This document shows, piece by piece, positions 40,752-50,313 of a stretch of DNA of 64,000 bases. The notes below the pieces were generated by a model, which worked only from the letters and a program-made list of their open reading frames with translations, was not told where the DNA came from and ran no database searches. Position 1 is the stretch's first letter. Each line of letters opens with the position of its first letter. Origin of the DNA: Photobacterium aphoticum (lineage in GTDB: Bacteria; Pseudomonadota; Gammaproteobacteria; Enterobacterales; Vibrionaceae); NCBI RefSeq assembly GCF_001029435.1, contig NZ_LDOV01000010.1:496001-560000 (forward strand), in the 5' to 3' direction. The translations under genes and the position numbers were made by a program.

Positions 40752-41230
40752 ACATGGCGAGCAATCATGATCACTTCATCTGCCGAATAGAAATCGGACA
40801 ACGTCGCTTCAATCTCTGCGCCCAAGGTTTTGCGGTACAGAATTTGGGCGGCGTTATCCGCACGGGTGGTCACCATCACATGCTTGAGTGTAGAGCCTTG
40901 CTCTGCAAGAAATCCGCGCACTTGCTCTAAAGAGGTCGTGATCAACGTTTGGCCGATACCCTGTCCTTGATAGGCAGGTGATACGGTCAGGAGCGACAAC
41001 TCCAATACCGCCTCAGCACGAAAGCCGCTTTTTTGCAGCCAAAGAATAAACCCCACCACGGTCGGTTCACCGTCAACCTCCTTCTCTGCCACCAAGCCCA
41101 TGCATTGTGGAAACGCCTTATGGTGACACTGTAACCACTCCAGCGAGCGCTGCTGACGGACAAACGTCTCGTGGTGAATCTCTGCAGCGGCTGGTAAATC
41201 CGCTTCTTGCATCCATCGAACATTGATCAT
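40748..41230 (-). CDS. GNAT-family N-acetyltransferase
   Basis: I chose the ATG at 41230 (GGAGAG upstream) over 41242. The 160-residue protein has the GNAT order: AAEIHHETF helix, VVGFILWLQ strand, ELSLLTVSPAYQGQGIGQTLI (motif A, acetyl-CoA pyrophosphate loop QGQGIG), HVMVTTRADNAAQILYRKTLGAEI (motif B). Substrate unknown. Convergent and slightly overlapping with the transporter gene. Confidence 0.85.
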   Translation of the reverse strand: MINVRWMQEADLPAAAEIHHETFVRQQRSLEWLQCHHKAFPQCMGLVAEKEVDGEPTVVGFILWLQKSGFRAEAVLELSLLTVSPAYQGQGIGQTLITTSLEQVRGFLAEQGSTLKHVMVTTRADNAAQILYRKTLGAEIEATLSDFYSADEVIMIARHV

Positions 41231-41382
41231 CTGACTCTCCATGAAATCCTAAAAAATGTGCGCACAACGGCCATAGCACGATGCTGTGTGCATCAGCGTA
41301 TTCTTCATAGTCTTAATAGCCGCTGATAATAAAGTTATTTATCCTATGAGGCGTCACAGAAAGACCAAAAATGTGGGTAAGA

Positions 41383-41988
41383 TTACAATTGTGTCAGCAT
41401 CTTGCAGTACAAATTGAACGGCCCTTCCATCATCGCAATGGACAGTGTCGCCACCGACGGATCATCATGAGATGGTGCCGATATCGCGCAAGATTGTGCA
41501 TGGGCAAAACCATGCAGATAATCAACCAGCAGATGTAACGCATCAGTCGAGGCAGATCCCGATAAACCCAACGGCGCAATGATTTGCTCAAAGCGACCAA
41601 TAAACACATGTGCCGGGCCGCCATCAGGCATCGACAAAAACGTATCAAGTAAACCGGCATAGGTCCCCAACAACGTCAAGTAACTCACACACAAGGCATG
41701 CAAATGTAACTGCCAGTCATCATGATGCGGTGGCGTCTCGGGGTGATAAATCTCTTCAATCAAAGACTGACAGATCGCAGTTTGCAAGGCCTGTTTATTC
41801 TTGAAGTAATAATATATGGCCATTGCATCCACATCCAATGCTCCCGCTAATACGCGAATACTCGGCATTTTTCCCTGTTCACGCATTAACGACTTCGCCG
41901 TCGTCAAAATGTGCTCTGCACTTAATGCTGAACGCTGGGCCGAATCATTCGCGGCGGGACGGCCGCGCTTTTTACCCTTGACAGACAT
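41383..41988 (-). CDS. TetR-family repressor
   Basis: GGGGAGA before the ATG at 41988 supports this start. The 201-residue protein has a basic start (KGKKRGRPAAND), the TetR helix-turn-helix (PSIRVLAGALDVDAMAIYYYFKNKQAL) and a helical ligand domain resembling TetR_C. A perfect 23-bp palindrome stands 24 nt upstream, in the divergent space before the DHFR-like gene. It likely represses itself and that gene. Confidence 0.87.
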   Translation of the reverse strand: MSVKGKKRGRPAANDSAQRSALSAEHILTTAKSLMREQGKMPSIRVLAGALDVDAMAIYYYFKNKQALQTAICQSLIEEIYHPETPPHHDDWQLHLHALCVSYLTLLGTYAGLLDTFLSMPDGGPAHVFIGRFEQIIAPLGLSGSASTDALHLLVDYLHGFAHAQSCAISAPSHDDPSVATLSIAMMEGPFNLYCKMLTQL

Positions 41989-42011
41989 TTCTTCTCCCCG
42001 ATACACTCACC

Positions 42012-42034
42012 ATTATTCTACACTGTAGAATAAT
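42012..42034. promoter_or_regulatory. TetR-type operator palindrome
   Basis: ATTATTCTACA-C-TGTAGAATAAT is perfect, with 11-bp arms around one base, between the TetR gene and the DHFR-like gene. Confidence 0.8.
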
Positions 42035-42115
42035 GTCATTTTTCAGTTTATGCCGCAAGTCGCGGTGTAAATGATTCGCCCTTTTCACGTAAGTGTTCGC
42101 ACTCTTGGAGCCTTC

Positions 42116-42649
42116 ATGTCTAACATCGTATTTATCGCAACAAGCCTTGATGGCTACATCGCTGACAAACAAGGCAGCATCGATTGGCTGCATGCCATTC
42201 CTAACCCAGACAATGTGGATATGGGCTTTGGCCCCCTGATGTCACGTATTGATGCCATCGTGATGGGACGCAACACGTTTGATATCGTCAGAAGTTTCGA
42301 TTGTGACTGGCCATATCCAAAACCGGTGTGTGTATTGAGCAACACTCTGGAAACTGTGCCTGAAGGCTATGAAGATAAGGTCTTTTTAATGAAAGGGACG
42401 CCAGAAGCCATCCTGCCGCAGCTTCACCAACAAGGCCTGCACAATTTGTACATTGATGGTGGCGTGACCATTCAACATTTTCTGCAAGCCGATTGCATTG
42501 ATGAGTTGATCATCACGACTATCCCGGTGTTATTGGGGGGTGGCGCGCCATTGTTTGGCGACTTGGCTAACCCACTCCATTTCCGTCTGCAAAAGAGCGA
42601 AGTCTTCCTGGACACCATCGTACAAAACCATTTTGTGCGTCAGCGCTAA
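42116..42649 (+). CDS. DHFR-like (RibD C-terminal family) reductase
   Basis: The ATG at 42116 follows TTGGAG. The 177-residue product fits the RibD_C/YyaP family: VFIATSLDGYIADKQGSIDWL, IVMGRNTFDIV, YPKPVCVLSN, LYIDGGVTIQHFLQADCIDELIITTIPVLLGGGAPLFG. It would be an NADPH-dependent reductase of a pteridine- or pyrimidine-like substrate, but no member of this sub-branch has a firm substrate. Divergent from tetR and probably under its control. Confidence 0.85.
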   Translation: MSNIVFIATSLDGYIADKQGSIDWLHAIPNPDNVDMGFGPLMSRIDAIVMGRNTFDIVRSFDCDWPYPKPVCVLSNTLETVPEGYEDKVFLMKGTPEAILPQLHQQGLHNLYIDGGVTIQHFLQADCIDELIITTIPVLLGGGAPLFGDLANPLHFRLQKSEVFLDTIVQNHFVRQR

Positions 42650-42711
42650 TCTCGGCATCAGCAGCAGTCATAAACAAATAGACACCACAAACAGACACGT
42701 AAAATAGGCAC

Positions 42712-42741
42712 AAAAAAAGGGCTACTCTCGGTAGCCCTTTT
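42712..42741 (-). terminator. Terminator of the Ig-like lipoprotein gene
   Basis: AAAAGGGCTAC-cgaga-GTAGCCCTTTTTTT on the minus strand, just beyond the stop; it can also serve the convergent DHFR-like gene. Confidence 0.85.
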
Positions 42742-42793
42742 GCTTATTTCCCGTTTAACTGTGCTATATCAGTCAGTTGATAGTACGACTTAA

Positions 42794-45700
42794 TCACACT
42801 TCTGGTGTAGGTGGTACTGGATCAACCGGTGGCTCTGGAAGCACAGGATCAACCACTTCTTCATCTTCTGGGTCACGTAACTGTAGGAACCAGTAATCTG
42901 CGTTGTAGTCACCCTCGGTGGTAAGAATGAAGGTGTTGCCCAAATCGTAGAATTTCGTATTGTTATCCACTTTTTCTGGCAACTGGTACATGTACTTGTT
43001 GCTCGCCCATACACCGTGCTCATCACGTACTGCCGTGCCTTGGTTGAATACCGCAAAGACTTCATTAGGAACATTTGCGTTTTCAATCAGGTACTGGTTA
43101 CCGTCCATCATGCGCGTCTTAGGGCTGTACTGGCCGACCAAGGTCTCACCTTGCTTATTGAAACGCTGTGCATGGACACGTTGCTCAATGATACCGTCAA
43201 TTTCAACATCCACGATTTCTGCTACATCGAACAGATTGTCACGGGCATCGTTCACGATACGAGCCGCACTAAAGACAATGTGACCATCCGGTTTACGTGC
43301 CGCAGAACCATACACATCACTGGTGGATGTCACTACGCCTTCACCTTCTGGGAACAGATGCACTTTTGGTAGCTCGGCAATGGAATCCCACAGCCAGTAA
43401 CCAATGCCGTCCCACTGACCTTTACGGGCAATCATACAACCTGCACCTGAATCACGCAGGCTCGGCGCCGCTGCTAGGCTGAAGGTTTCATGGCTGCGGC
43501 AGTAGAACTCCGCATCACCCGGAATGGTCAGCTCTTGGGTTTCTGACGCATGCGTTTCCAAATCAAACACACTGATTTGTGGTGCGACAAAGCCGTAAGA
43601 GCTTGAATCCATGTGCTTAGTGTTCAGGACCGCAATTTGCGTGGTGTTTGATGGGGTTTGAATACGCAAGCCCGGCATGACCGTTTTCGCTGTCCATGTC
43701 CCTGTTTCAAACTCGTACACATATGGCGTCACTTCATCATCGTAGCTGCGCAATACCACCAAATCACCGTTTGATGAGAATGCAAAGCTGTCGTAAGAGT
43801 AATTAAACTCTTCATCGTTGTAGCCGGTCATCGTCACTGGCGTCAACGTACCTTCCGCTAGGTTGTAACGGAAGTTCTTTTGTACCCCAGTATGTGGATC
43901 ACGCGGGCTATCAGAAGTCACTAACAATACATAACCGTTGCTGGCGTGCAGAATCTGGTTATTGCTGTACTCTTTGTCTGCTTCAGCCAAGACAAAGACA
44001 GGCGTAGTTTCACCGGCAGCCGTCACTTTCGATACGTAAATACCGTCTTGCTCTGCCCCTTCAACATTCCAGAAACGGTAAAGTGTGTCGCCGTCCTGAA
44101 TGGCTTGTGCCAGTTTCACGGTCTCACCAACCGGTGGTTGACCCGGTACGCGGTGCCACTGGTACACATTATCGTTTTCAAGCACGTTGACTTTAATCTG
44201 TACTTTACGGTTATCCGTGTAAGCAGACTCGATTGCGCCTAGCTCCACAAAGATGTTTTGTAGTGCTGGCGGGACTTCATCAATAGACAGCACATCTTCA
44301 CCGGCACGTACGCCGTAGATCAAATCCGCGTCTTTATCCATTTCCGCAATCTGGATGCCGGATTCATCTTGCAACTCACGTAGGCCGTAAGACTCGTAGT
44401 TAATCTCATCGTCTGACGCGGCAAACGTGTGAACAACGCCGTTTGAACGGGTAAAGGTAAAGCCATAACCAATAGACTCGCCTTCACGTACCGTCAGCAT
44501 ACCGTCCACAAAGCGTGGCGTTGAAGACACAATACGTGGTGCAATCACGTTCACTGTCTCTTCGATCATCACACCGTCATAGGTAGCAGTAATTTGTGCT
44601 GAACCTTCAAGCACACCCACCGCGATCCCGTCTTCGGTCAATGTCAGGTATTCTGGGTTCAAGCTCGCCCATACCACCCCTTCATTAATAGCGACAACAC
44701 TGCCGTCATTAAACTCAGCATTCAATGACAACTGAATCGTCTCTTCGCGTGAAATCGTGCCATTTGGCAGGTTGATGCTAACATCCACCAGTTTCGCGAC
44801 AACGGTGATCTCTTGTTGAACGGTTAGCTCACCCATGGTTGCAGACACTGTCGCTACACCCACGCCCGTTGCAAGGAACTGGCCGTTTTCAAGCGGTTGC
44901 AACACAGCAGGATTGCTTGATGTCCACTCAACAACTTCAGACACATCCAGACCGAAACCGTTTTCATTCACGGCTTGTGCTGATAGCGTCACCGTGTCTT
45001 GCAGATATTGCTCAGCACTGTCTGTCACCAAATTCAATGACGTGAAAACAGCGTCTGTCGCATTGAATGTCACTGATGCCGTCTGACCATCATAATGCGC
45101 CGTCAGTACCACTTCACCCGTTGCAACAACTTGTGGTACACCTTCAACGATCACCACCGCGTCAGCCGGTGATGCTGTCCAAGAAACTGCTGGCGTGATC
45201 ACCGTTGAGCTTTCATCAGACCACAGGGCATTCACAACAGGAGACAGTTTGTCACCCACCATCACGCTTTCACCCACGCCAGTCACTGAGATAGATTCCA
45301 GTAATGCATCAGCGTTAGAGATAAACGTAAATTGCGCAGTTTTACCTGCCACTTCTGCGGTCAGTGTAATGGTACCCAATGCGGCAACACGCACCTGACC
45401 ATCGACAATTTCCAGGGCATCGGCCGGATTCACAGAGTAACCCGCTAATGCCGTCACATCCGTGGTGCGATCATTTGACCACACGGCTTCAACCGTTGGT
45501 GAAATCACATCACCCGGACGAACGCGCGCTGGAATACCGGTAATACGTACCGACTCAAGCACAGGCAATACTGTGTCCTGACCCACTACGTAATCATATT
45601 CAGACTGCCAGTACAGCAAATCATCGAAGCGGTGTGCTTCTTGATCGGTAAACCACGTGTCAGCAAATAAAGCATCCCATGCTTCGTTGTATGGCAGAAT

Positions 45701-46312
45701 GTTTGCCTGATACCACGCATCCCATGTTGTATTATCCAACTGCGCACGTAACCAAACCGTACTATTTTCAAATCCTTCCATCTTCGCAGAATAATCGATA
45801 ATAGATTTCAGGCCAACACCGTGGCGCACAACCAATAATTCAGCGATATGACGATCAACAAGCTGATAATTATTCCACTCTGCATTTGATACGTAATTAT
45901 CACGATTAGCATCGGCTAATACATATTCAACCGTTGAGAAGTTAGAAATAAGCGTTTTGTTATTTTCATTCGCGAACGCTTCTGCCAAACTCAGGCCGGC
46001 ATATTCGTAAAGTAGAATATTATCGCGTTTAGCATGGTAAGTGATTGGCTGATCTTTTAAACGATCAAAATCACTGACAGCAATCGATGCATTCACCGAA
46101 TACTGACCATTGTCATCCGTTTCCGCTGTCGCTAGCAGGTTATCGCCTGCGTAGATTGACACGGTGGTATTCGCCATTGGTCCATCATAAACGACACCAC
46201 TGAATGTAATATCATTAAACGTTTCGGTGGTTTTATCCGTTGAATCGTTGTCAGAACCACACGCTGTCAACATGACAATAAGTGGGACACTTTTTAAAGT
46301 ATGCTTATACAT
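42794..46312 (-). CDS. Large lipoprotein with bacterial Ig-like (BIG2) domains
   Basis: A signal peptide with lipobox LTAC (Cys18) is followed by a carboxypeptidase-regulatory-like domain (FSGVVYDGPMANTTVSIYAGDNLLATAETDDNGQY split by structure), a helical region (about 100-255) and several tandem Ig-like domains (about 258-615; repeats of SISVTGVGESVMVGDKLSPVVNALWSD type). A beta-propeller-like C-terminal half carries a Pro/Glu tail. The 1172-residue protein is probably surface-exposed on the outer membrane and may have an adhesion or matrix role. A single gene with a long upstream region. No exact family recognised. Confidence 0.8.
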   Translation of the reverse strand: MYKHTLKSVPLIVMLTACGSDNDSTDKTTETFNDITFSGVVYDGPMANTTVSIYAGDNLLATAETDDNGQYSVNASIAVSDFDRLKDQPITYHAKRDNILLYEYAGLSLAEAFANENNKTLISNFSTVEYVLADANRDNYVSNAEWNNYQLVDRHIAELLVVRHGVGLKSIIDYSAKMEGFENSTVWLRAQLDNTTWDAWYQANILPYNEAWDALFADTWFTDQEAHRFDDLLYWQSEYDYVVGQDTVLPVLESVRITGIPARVRPGDVISPTVEAVWSNDRTTDVTALAGYSVNPADALEIVDGQVRVAALGTITLTAEVAGKTAQFTFISNADALLESISVTGVGESVMVGDKLSPVVNALWSDESSTVITPAVSWTASPADAVVIVEGVPQVVATGEVVLTAHYDGQTASVTFNATDAVFTSLNLVTDSAEQYLQDTVTLSAQAVNENGFGLDVSEVVEWTSSNPAVLQPLENGQFLATGVGVATVSATMGELTVQQEITVVAKLVDVSINLPNGTISREETIQLSLNAEFNDGSVVAINEGVVWASLNPEYLTLTEDGIAVGVLEGSAQITATYDGVMIEETVNVIAPRIVSSTPRFVDGMLTVREGESIGYGFTFTRSNGVVHTFAASDDEINYESYGLRELQDESGIQIAEMDKDADLIYGVRAGEDVLSIDEVPPALQNIFVELGAIESAYTDNRKVQIKVNVLENDNVYQWHRVPGQPPVGETVKLAQAIQDGDTLYRFWNVEGAEQDGIYVSKVTAAGETTPVFVLAEADKEYSNNQILHASNGYVLLVTSDSPRDPHTGVQKNFRYNLAEGTLTPVTMTGYNDEEFNYSYDSFAFSSNGDLVVLRSYDDEVTPYVYEFETGTWTAKTVMPGLRIQTPSNTTQIAVLNTKHMDSSSYGFVAPQISVFDLETHASETQELTIPGDAEFYCRSHETFSLAAAPSLRDSGAGCMIARKGQWDGIGYWLWDSIAELPKVHLFPEGEGVVTSTSDVYGSAARKPDGHIVFSAARIVNDARDNLFDVAEIVDVEIDGIIEQRVHAQRFNKQGETLVGQYSPKTRMMDGNQYLIENANVPNEVFAVFNQGTAVRDEHGVWASNKYMYQLPEKVDNNTKFYDLGNTFILTTEGDYNADYWFLQLRDPEDEEVVDPVLPEPPVDPVPPTPEV

Positions 46313-46960
46313 TTATTCTCCTTGATATATATACGCATAACAGAACTGCAAACGCGGGTAATAAATACCTAGCGCCAATTAGCCAACTTGAATGTTTGAA
46401 TATATTAAAAACCGATAATGTAGATTTTCTTCCCTCGTCATTCACGGCGAAGAATAACGATCGAAAATCGAGAACTCAAGGACATTAGACCAGCCAAATT
46501 ATTTTTGGTGATTTACACATTGAAATACTATTAGCATCATCAATAATATATTGAGGTGTAACATTACAGTGTCATTTAATAAATATTATTTAGATGAAAA
46601 TCAGCAACCTGCAAGACACATTTTTCTTATCAACAATATTGCTATTATTTTTAAGTGAAAGTGCCCAGCTAATCACTTACTTCAATACTTTGAAATAGCT
46701 CTCATTAACATTTATAAATGTAGGGTTACCTTGCGAGATACTGATAAATGTATTTGGCCAGCAATTACGACATACATCACTCATTCAAGGAAAAATGCAG
46801 GCTATCAGATACATCATAATGAGTATTTTGTAGACTTTTCGCCCCCTCTTTTGGGTGAATTTTTGCTCATTTCTAATTAATACGTTGCGTATCTTCTTGC
46901 CTGAATCGATACCTAACTTATGCCACCCTCTTTCTAATCACACGGCTTTTCGCACAGCTT
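46313..46960. other. Long AT-rich upstream region
   Basis: About 650 bases lie between the Ig-like lipoprotein gene and the LexA-type box. The strand downstream of the lipoprotein start should hold its promoter. I see no RNA gene or ORF with a ribosome binding site. Confidence 0.4.
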
Positions 46961-46964
46961 TCTG

Positions 46965-46996
46965 TTGTCACTGACAAAACTGTATGTATATACAGT
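46965..46996 (+). promoter_or_regulatory. LexA (SOS) box overlapping a promoter
   Basis: ACTGTATGTATATACAGT (46979-46996) contains the CTG-N10-CAG of gamma-proteobacterial SOS boxes and is nearly perfectly palindromic. A TTGTCA -35 (46965-46970) and TATATA -10 (46987-46992) with 16-nt spacing overlap it, so LexA binding would block the promoter. Confidence 0.75.
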
Positions 46997-47078
46997 TGCA
47001 ATAAAAGTCGTTAGAATCTTGAACCGTTATCTTTCTGTATGCACCCGATAAGGCTGCTTATTAGGACAAAGAGATAAC

Positions 47079-47144
47079 ATGGCTGATTTTTTAAACAATA
47101 TATGCTGCCAATTTCGTCGAACACACTTTTCTCTGCCTGATTAA
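47079..47144 (+). CDS. Possible SOS-induced micro-protein (21 aa)
   Basis: A 21-codon ORF begins 82 nt past the LexA box. The upstream sequence AGGACAAAGAGATAAC contains a weak ribosome binding site. The product (MADFLNNICCQFRRTHFSLPD) has a Cys-Cys pair and basic residues and is not clearly a membrane peptide. A hairpin GGAGAGCG...CGCACTCTCC about 60 nt further on could end the transcript. It may instead be a small RNA. Coding status is uncertain. Confidence 0.35.
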   Translation: MADFLNNICCQFRRTHFSLPD

Positions 47145-47204
47145 GGCATCAATTCGAACGCTAAATTGATAGAATTATTGATAATAAACCTACGTAAGCC
47201 AACC

Positions 47205-47230
47205 CGGAGAGCGTAATCATCGCACTCTCC
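47205..47230 (+). terminator. Hairpin after the LexA-box transcript
   Basis: GGAGAGCG and CGCACTCTCC pair with a two-base bulge and are followed by CATTTAT. Weak terminator candidate. Confidence 0.35.
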
Positions 47231-47285
47231 CATTTATACGCTTTACAGATAAAAACGATAACCATGACCTTTTCGAGGAGTTTTC

Positions 47286-47696
47286 ATGCATAAGATTTTT
47301 GCATTGGTTGCGATGCTGCTATTGGCAGGTTGTTCAACAACAGAAACGATTCACACTGACAGTCAATGCATTGGCGCAATGACCACGCAAGAAGCCTACG
47401 GTCACCTGAATCCAAACCATTTCACGGTACAGGTACTGGCACTGAAAGAAGAACGCCAGGCAGATGTGAAACAGTACATCAACGGTATTCAAGGCCAAGA
47501 GCCGATCTGGGTAAACTGGAAGCGCAGCCAGGGTTACAACTGGTACGCCGTGATCTACGGTGACTTTGAAACCAAAGACGAAGCAAAAATGATGATTGAG
47601 CAGTTGCCAGCCGCCGTGCGTCAGCAAGGTCCATTCATTCGCAGCTTTGCGGATGTTCAAGCGGACAAACAAACGGATGTATTCCGTCTACGTTAA
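47286..47696 (+). CDS. SPOR-domain lipoprotein (136 aa)
   Basis: CGAGGAG precedes the ATG by 8 nt. A lipobox LAGC (Cys16) follows the signal peptide. A SPOR domain covers residues 45-125 (NHFTVQVLALKEERQADVKQYINGIQG...GYNWYAVIYGDFETKDEAKMMIEQLPAAVRQQGPFIRSF). It is close in sequence to the SPOR domain of the lipoprotein at 24357-24950, sharing GDFETKDEA/GQFETKDAA and QGPFIR/FGPFVR, but lacks the long linker. A likely septal peptidoglycan-binding lipoprotein. Confidence 0.82.
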   Translation: MHKIFALVAMLLLAGCSTTETIHTDSQCIGAMTTQEAYGHLNPNHFTVQVLALKEERQADVKQYINGIQGQEPIWVNWKRSQGYNWYAVIYGDFETKDEAKMMIEQLPAAVRQQGPFIRSFADVQADKQTDVFRLR

Positions 47697-47713
47697 TCAC
47701 AAACGTAATCAAT

Positions 47714-47745
47714 AAAAAAACGGTGCCTGTCAGGGCACCGTTTTT
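47714..47745. terminator. Bidirectional terminator
   Basis: AAAAAACGGTGCC-tgtca-GGGCACCGTTTTT between convergent genes. Confidence 0.9.
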
Positions 47746-47784
47746 GTTTGTCTGTTTTTCTTATCTGCTCAATGTGTCGCGTGA

Positions 47785-49176
47785 TTAAGCCGTAATGACA
47801 ATGTGATCGTCTGGCGTCTGATCAGGCTTCGGCGGTGTGGCACCACTGTGGATTTCAAGCTTACGCAATTCGCGGATCAGAATAACCAACAGCATCAGGC
47901 CGGTTGCTCCCAAGCCGATGCCAAGCCCAGCCCAAATACCCCGCAGGCCCATCGAGTGCATCAGGAACCATGCCGATGGCAGGCCGATCAACCAATAACC
48001 AATGGCGGTGGTAATGGTTGGCGCTTTCACAACTTTCATCCCACGCAGAATGCTGATCGCCGCTAACTGCCAGGCATCTACCACAAAGCACATTGCGACC
48101 ATGATCATCACGCCCGGTAATGCGCTCACCAATTGTGACGCTAACGCATCCCCTTCCACGCTAAAGACGGTGGTCAGGAATTCAGGATCGACACTCACTG
48201 CAATACCAATCACCGCACTGGTTGCCGTTACCATCACCAAACCCAACTTCGCATAGCGTTTCACCAATGCCGGTTCTTTACGCCCAACGTGCTGGCTGAC
48301 CAGAATAGAAGCCGCTTGCGAGAAACCAAAAGCAATGTTCCAAGACAGGTTCAAACACTGCAAGGCAATTTGGTGAATCGCCAACGAGACCGCGCCGAGT
48401 GTTCCCGCCAGCAATGCAGCGGTTGAAAACAGAGCATGCTCCAACATCGTGGCAATCATGATTGGCACACCAATCGCCAGCAATGGTGTCAGGATACCCA
48501 GTTTGTATTCATGCCAATGGGAAAATGGCTGATAGACGCGGTATTTCGGGCGCGTGAAGACCCAAAGCGCATAACCTACCATCACACTGAAGCTAGCTAA
48601 TGCAGTGCCGTAACCCAAACCGGCCAGTCCCATCTCAAAATGAAACGCAAACAAATAACTCAATGGCACGTTCAAAATCACCGTTGCCAATGACATCACC
48701 ATGACCGAGCGGGTATCACCGAACGCACTGACTAAACTGCGCAATACCAGCAGCATCAAGGTTGGCAACATGGTCCACTTCAGGGCATCCACATAATGCA
48801 TCGCCATGGTCACAGTTTGAGGGTCTTGATTCGCCGCTTGCAATAACTGAGGCATAACAAAAAATAGAGGTTGCAGCGCGAGCGTTAGGATAACAGCCAG
48901 TAACACACCACTTTTCAATGACGTGCTGATTTCAGCATGGCCGCCGTCAGGATCAGTCTGGGCTTTCCCGTAAGCAATCGCAATAAGGTTGGCCACACAA
49001 CCGACCGTGCTGCCTGCCACCATAAAGATGATGGAATAGACCGCTGCGCCTAAACCGCCGCCAGCAATAGAGAGAATACTCAACTTAGCCATCATCCAAA
49101 CATCAGTAAACACCAATAATTGGCCGACCAGCTGAGAAATAATGAGTGGTACAGCTAAGCTGATCAACTTTTTCAT
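47785..49176 (-). CDS. MATE-family efflux transporter
   Basis: The 463-residue protein has twelve membrane helices in two pseudo-symmetric halves. LAVPLIISQLVGQLLVFTDVWMMAKL and GVPIMIATMLEHALFSTAALLAGTLGAVSLAIHQIALQ are the typical starts of each MATE half. NorM-like members export cationic drugs with Na+ or H+. The gene is divergent from a LysR regulator. Substrate unknown. Confidence 0.9.
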   Translation of the reverse strand: MKKLISLAVPLIISQLVGQLLVFTDVWMMAKLSILSIAGGGLGAAVYSIIFMVAGSTVGCVANLIAIAYGKAQTDPDGGHAEISTSLKSGVLLAVILTLALQPLFFVMPQLLQAANQDPQTVTMAMHYVDALKWTMLPTLMLLVLRSLVSAFGDTRSVMVMSLATVILNVPLSYLFAFHFEMGLAGLGYGTALASFSVMVGYALWVFTRPKYRVYQPFSHWHEYKLGILTPLLAIGVPIMIATMLEHALFSTAALLAGTLGAVSLAIHQIALQCLNLSWNIAFGFSQAASILVSQHVGRKEPALVKRYAKLGLVMVTATSAVIGIAVSVDPEFLTTVFSVEGDALASQLVSALPGVMIMVAMCFVVDAWQLAAISILRGMKVVKAPTITTAIGYWLIGLPSAWFLMHSMGLRGIWAGLGIGLGATGLMLLVILIRELRKLEIHSGATPPKPDQTPDDHIVITA

Positions 49177-49329
49177 TTTTCACCTTGCGAAAACAGGGCA
49201 TTATCACCCCAAATTTTATTCCGCTAATTTAGGCGTATTCAGCATGTCTTTCAAACAACATTTATAGTACCCTTGCATTCCAAAAACTCATGCAAGCGAC
49301 ATTTAATGCATTGAAAAATGGAGTCACCA

Positions 49330-50289
49330 ATGAAAAGAAGACACAGTTTATTACCGCCTTCGCTCAATGGGTTAAAGGTCTTTGAATCCGCTGCACGCCA
49401 CCTCAGCTTCACCTTGGCGGCTGATGAACTAAATGTCACCCAAAGTGCGGTCAGCAGACAAATTCGTCAATTGGAAGAACATTTGGGATATGCCCTGTTT
49501 ATCCGTCATCATCGCGCGCTGGAACTCAGCAATGAAGGGAAAGAAATTTCGCTGTTATTAACGCGACAATATTCTGAGCTCAATCACCAACTTCAACAGT
49601 TAAAATCCCAACAAACCCAAACATTGCGGGTAAAAGTCGCCATGAGTTTTGCCGTGCGTTGGTTGATCCCTCGCTTACACTCGTTTAAACAACGCTACCC
49701 CGAATTGGATATCGTGGTGTCATCCAGCATGGGGCACAACAGTGAGGAGTTACGCTTAGAAGATGATGACTACGACATCGCCATCTACAACATGAAGACA
49801 GATCAGAAAAGCCGCTATCAGCAACATTTCATCCGAAAAGAATATCTGGCGCCGGTCTATTCCCAACTCCTGACCCACAGCCCTGAAACCCTGACCGTCG
49901 AACAACTGCTTACCTACCCGCGTTTGCATCCCACGCCGGATCAGAGCGACTGGAAAGTCTGGCTGGAACGCAACCAACGAAAAAGTGCCGCGAGCCACCG
50001 AGGGATCACATTCAATACCTTAGACATGGCACTGACGTCCTGCTTCGCGGGTCAAGGTGTGACCATGACAGATTTGATGTTGGTGGTGCATGAATTAAAA
50101 GAAGGGTATTTGCATTTACCGCAACACGGCACCATCATCGCAAACGACCGATGGCATTATTACTTTCACAACACCATAGATAGTGACGCGGTCACACAGT
50201 TTGTTGACTGGATGCTGGAAGAACAAGAGAAAGATAAAGCCGCGCTGTTTGCCTTAGCCAACGAGCGCGACTGGCGGATTATCGATTAA
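49330..50289 (+). CDS. LysR-family regulator (GcvA/AmpR-like)
   Basis: GGAG six bases before the ATG at 49330 sets the start; a frame from 49318 is less likely. The 319-residue protein starts LPPSLNGLKVFESAARHLSFTLAADELNVTQSAVSRQIRQLEEHLG, the GcvA/AmpR sub-branch, and has the usual binding domain. It faces the MATE gene and may control it, though the ligand is unknown. Confidence 0.88.
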   Translation: MKRRHSLLPPSLNGLKVFESAARHLSFTLAADELNVTQSAVSRQIRQLEEHLGYALFIRHHRALELSNEGKEISLLLTRQYSELNHQLQQLKSQQTQTLRVKVAMSFAVRWLIPRLHSFKQRYPELDIVVSSSMGHNSEELRLEDDDYDIAIYNMKTDQKSRYQQHFIRKEYLAPVYSQLLTHSPETLTVEQLLTYPRLHPTPDQSDWKVWLERNQRKSAASHRGITFNTLDMALTSCFAGQGVTMTDLMLVVHELKEGYLHLPQHGTIIANDRWHYYFHNTIDSDAVTQFVDWMLEEQEKDKAALFALANERDWRIID

Positions 50290-50313
50290 CGCGATTCACC
50301 TGTCTGTTAATTG

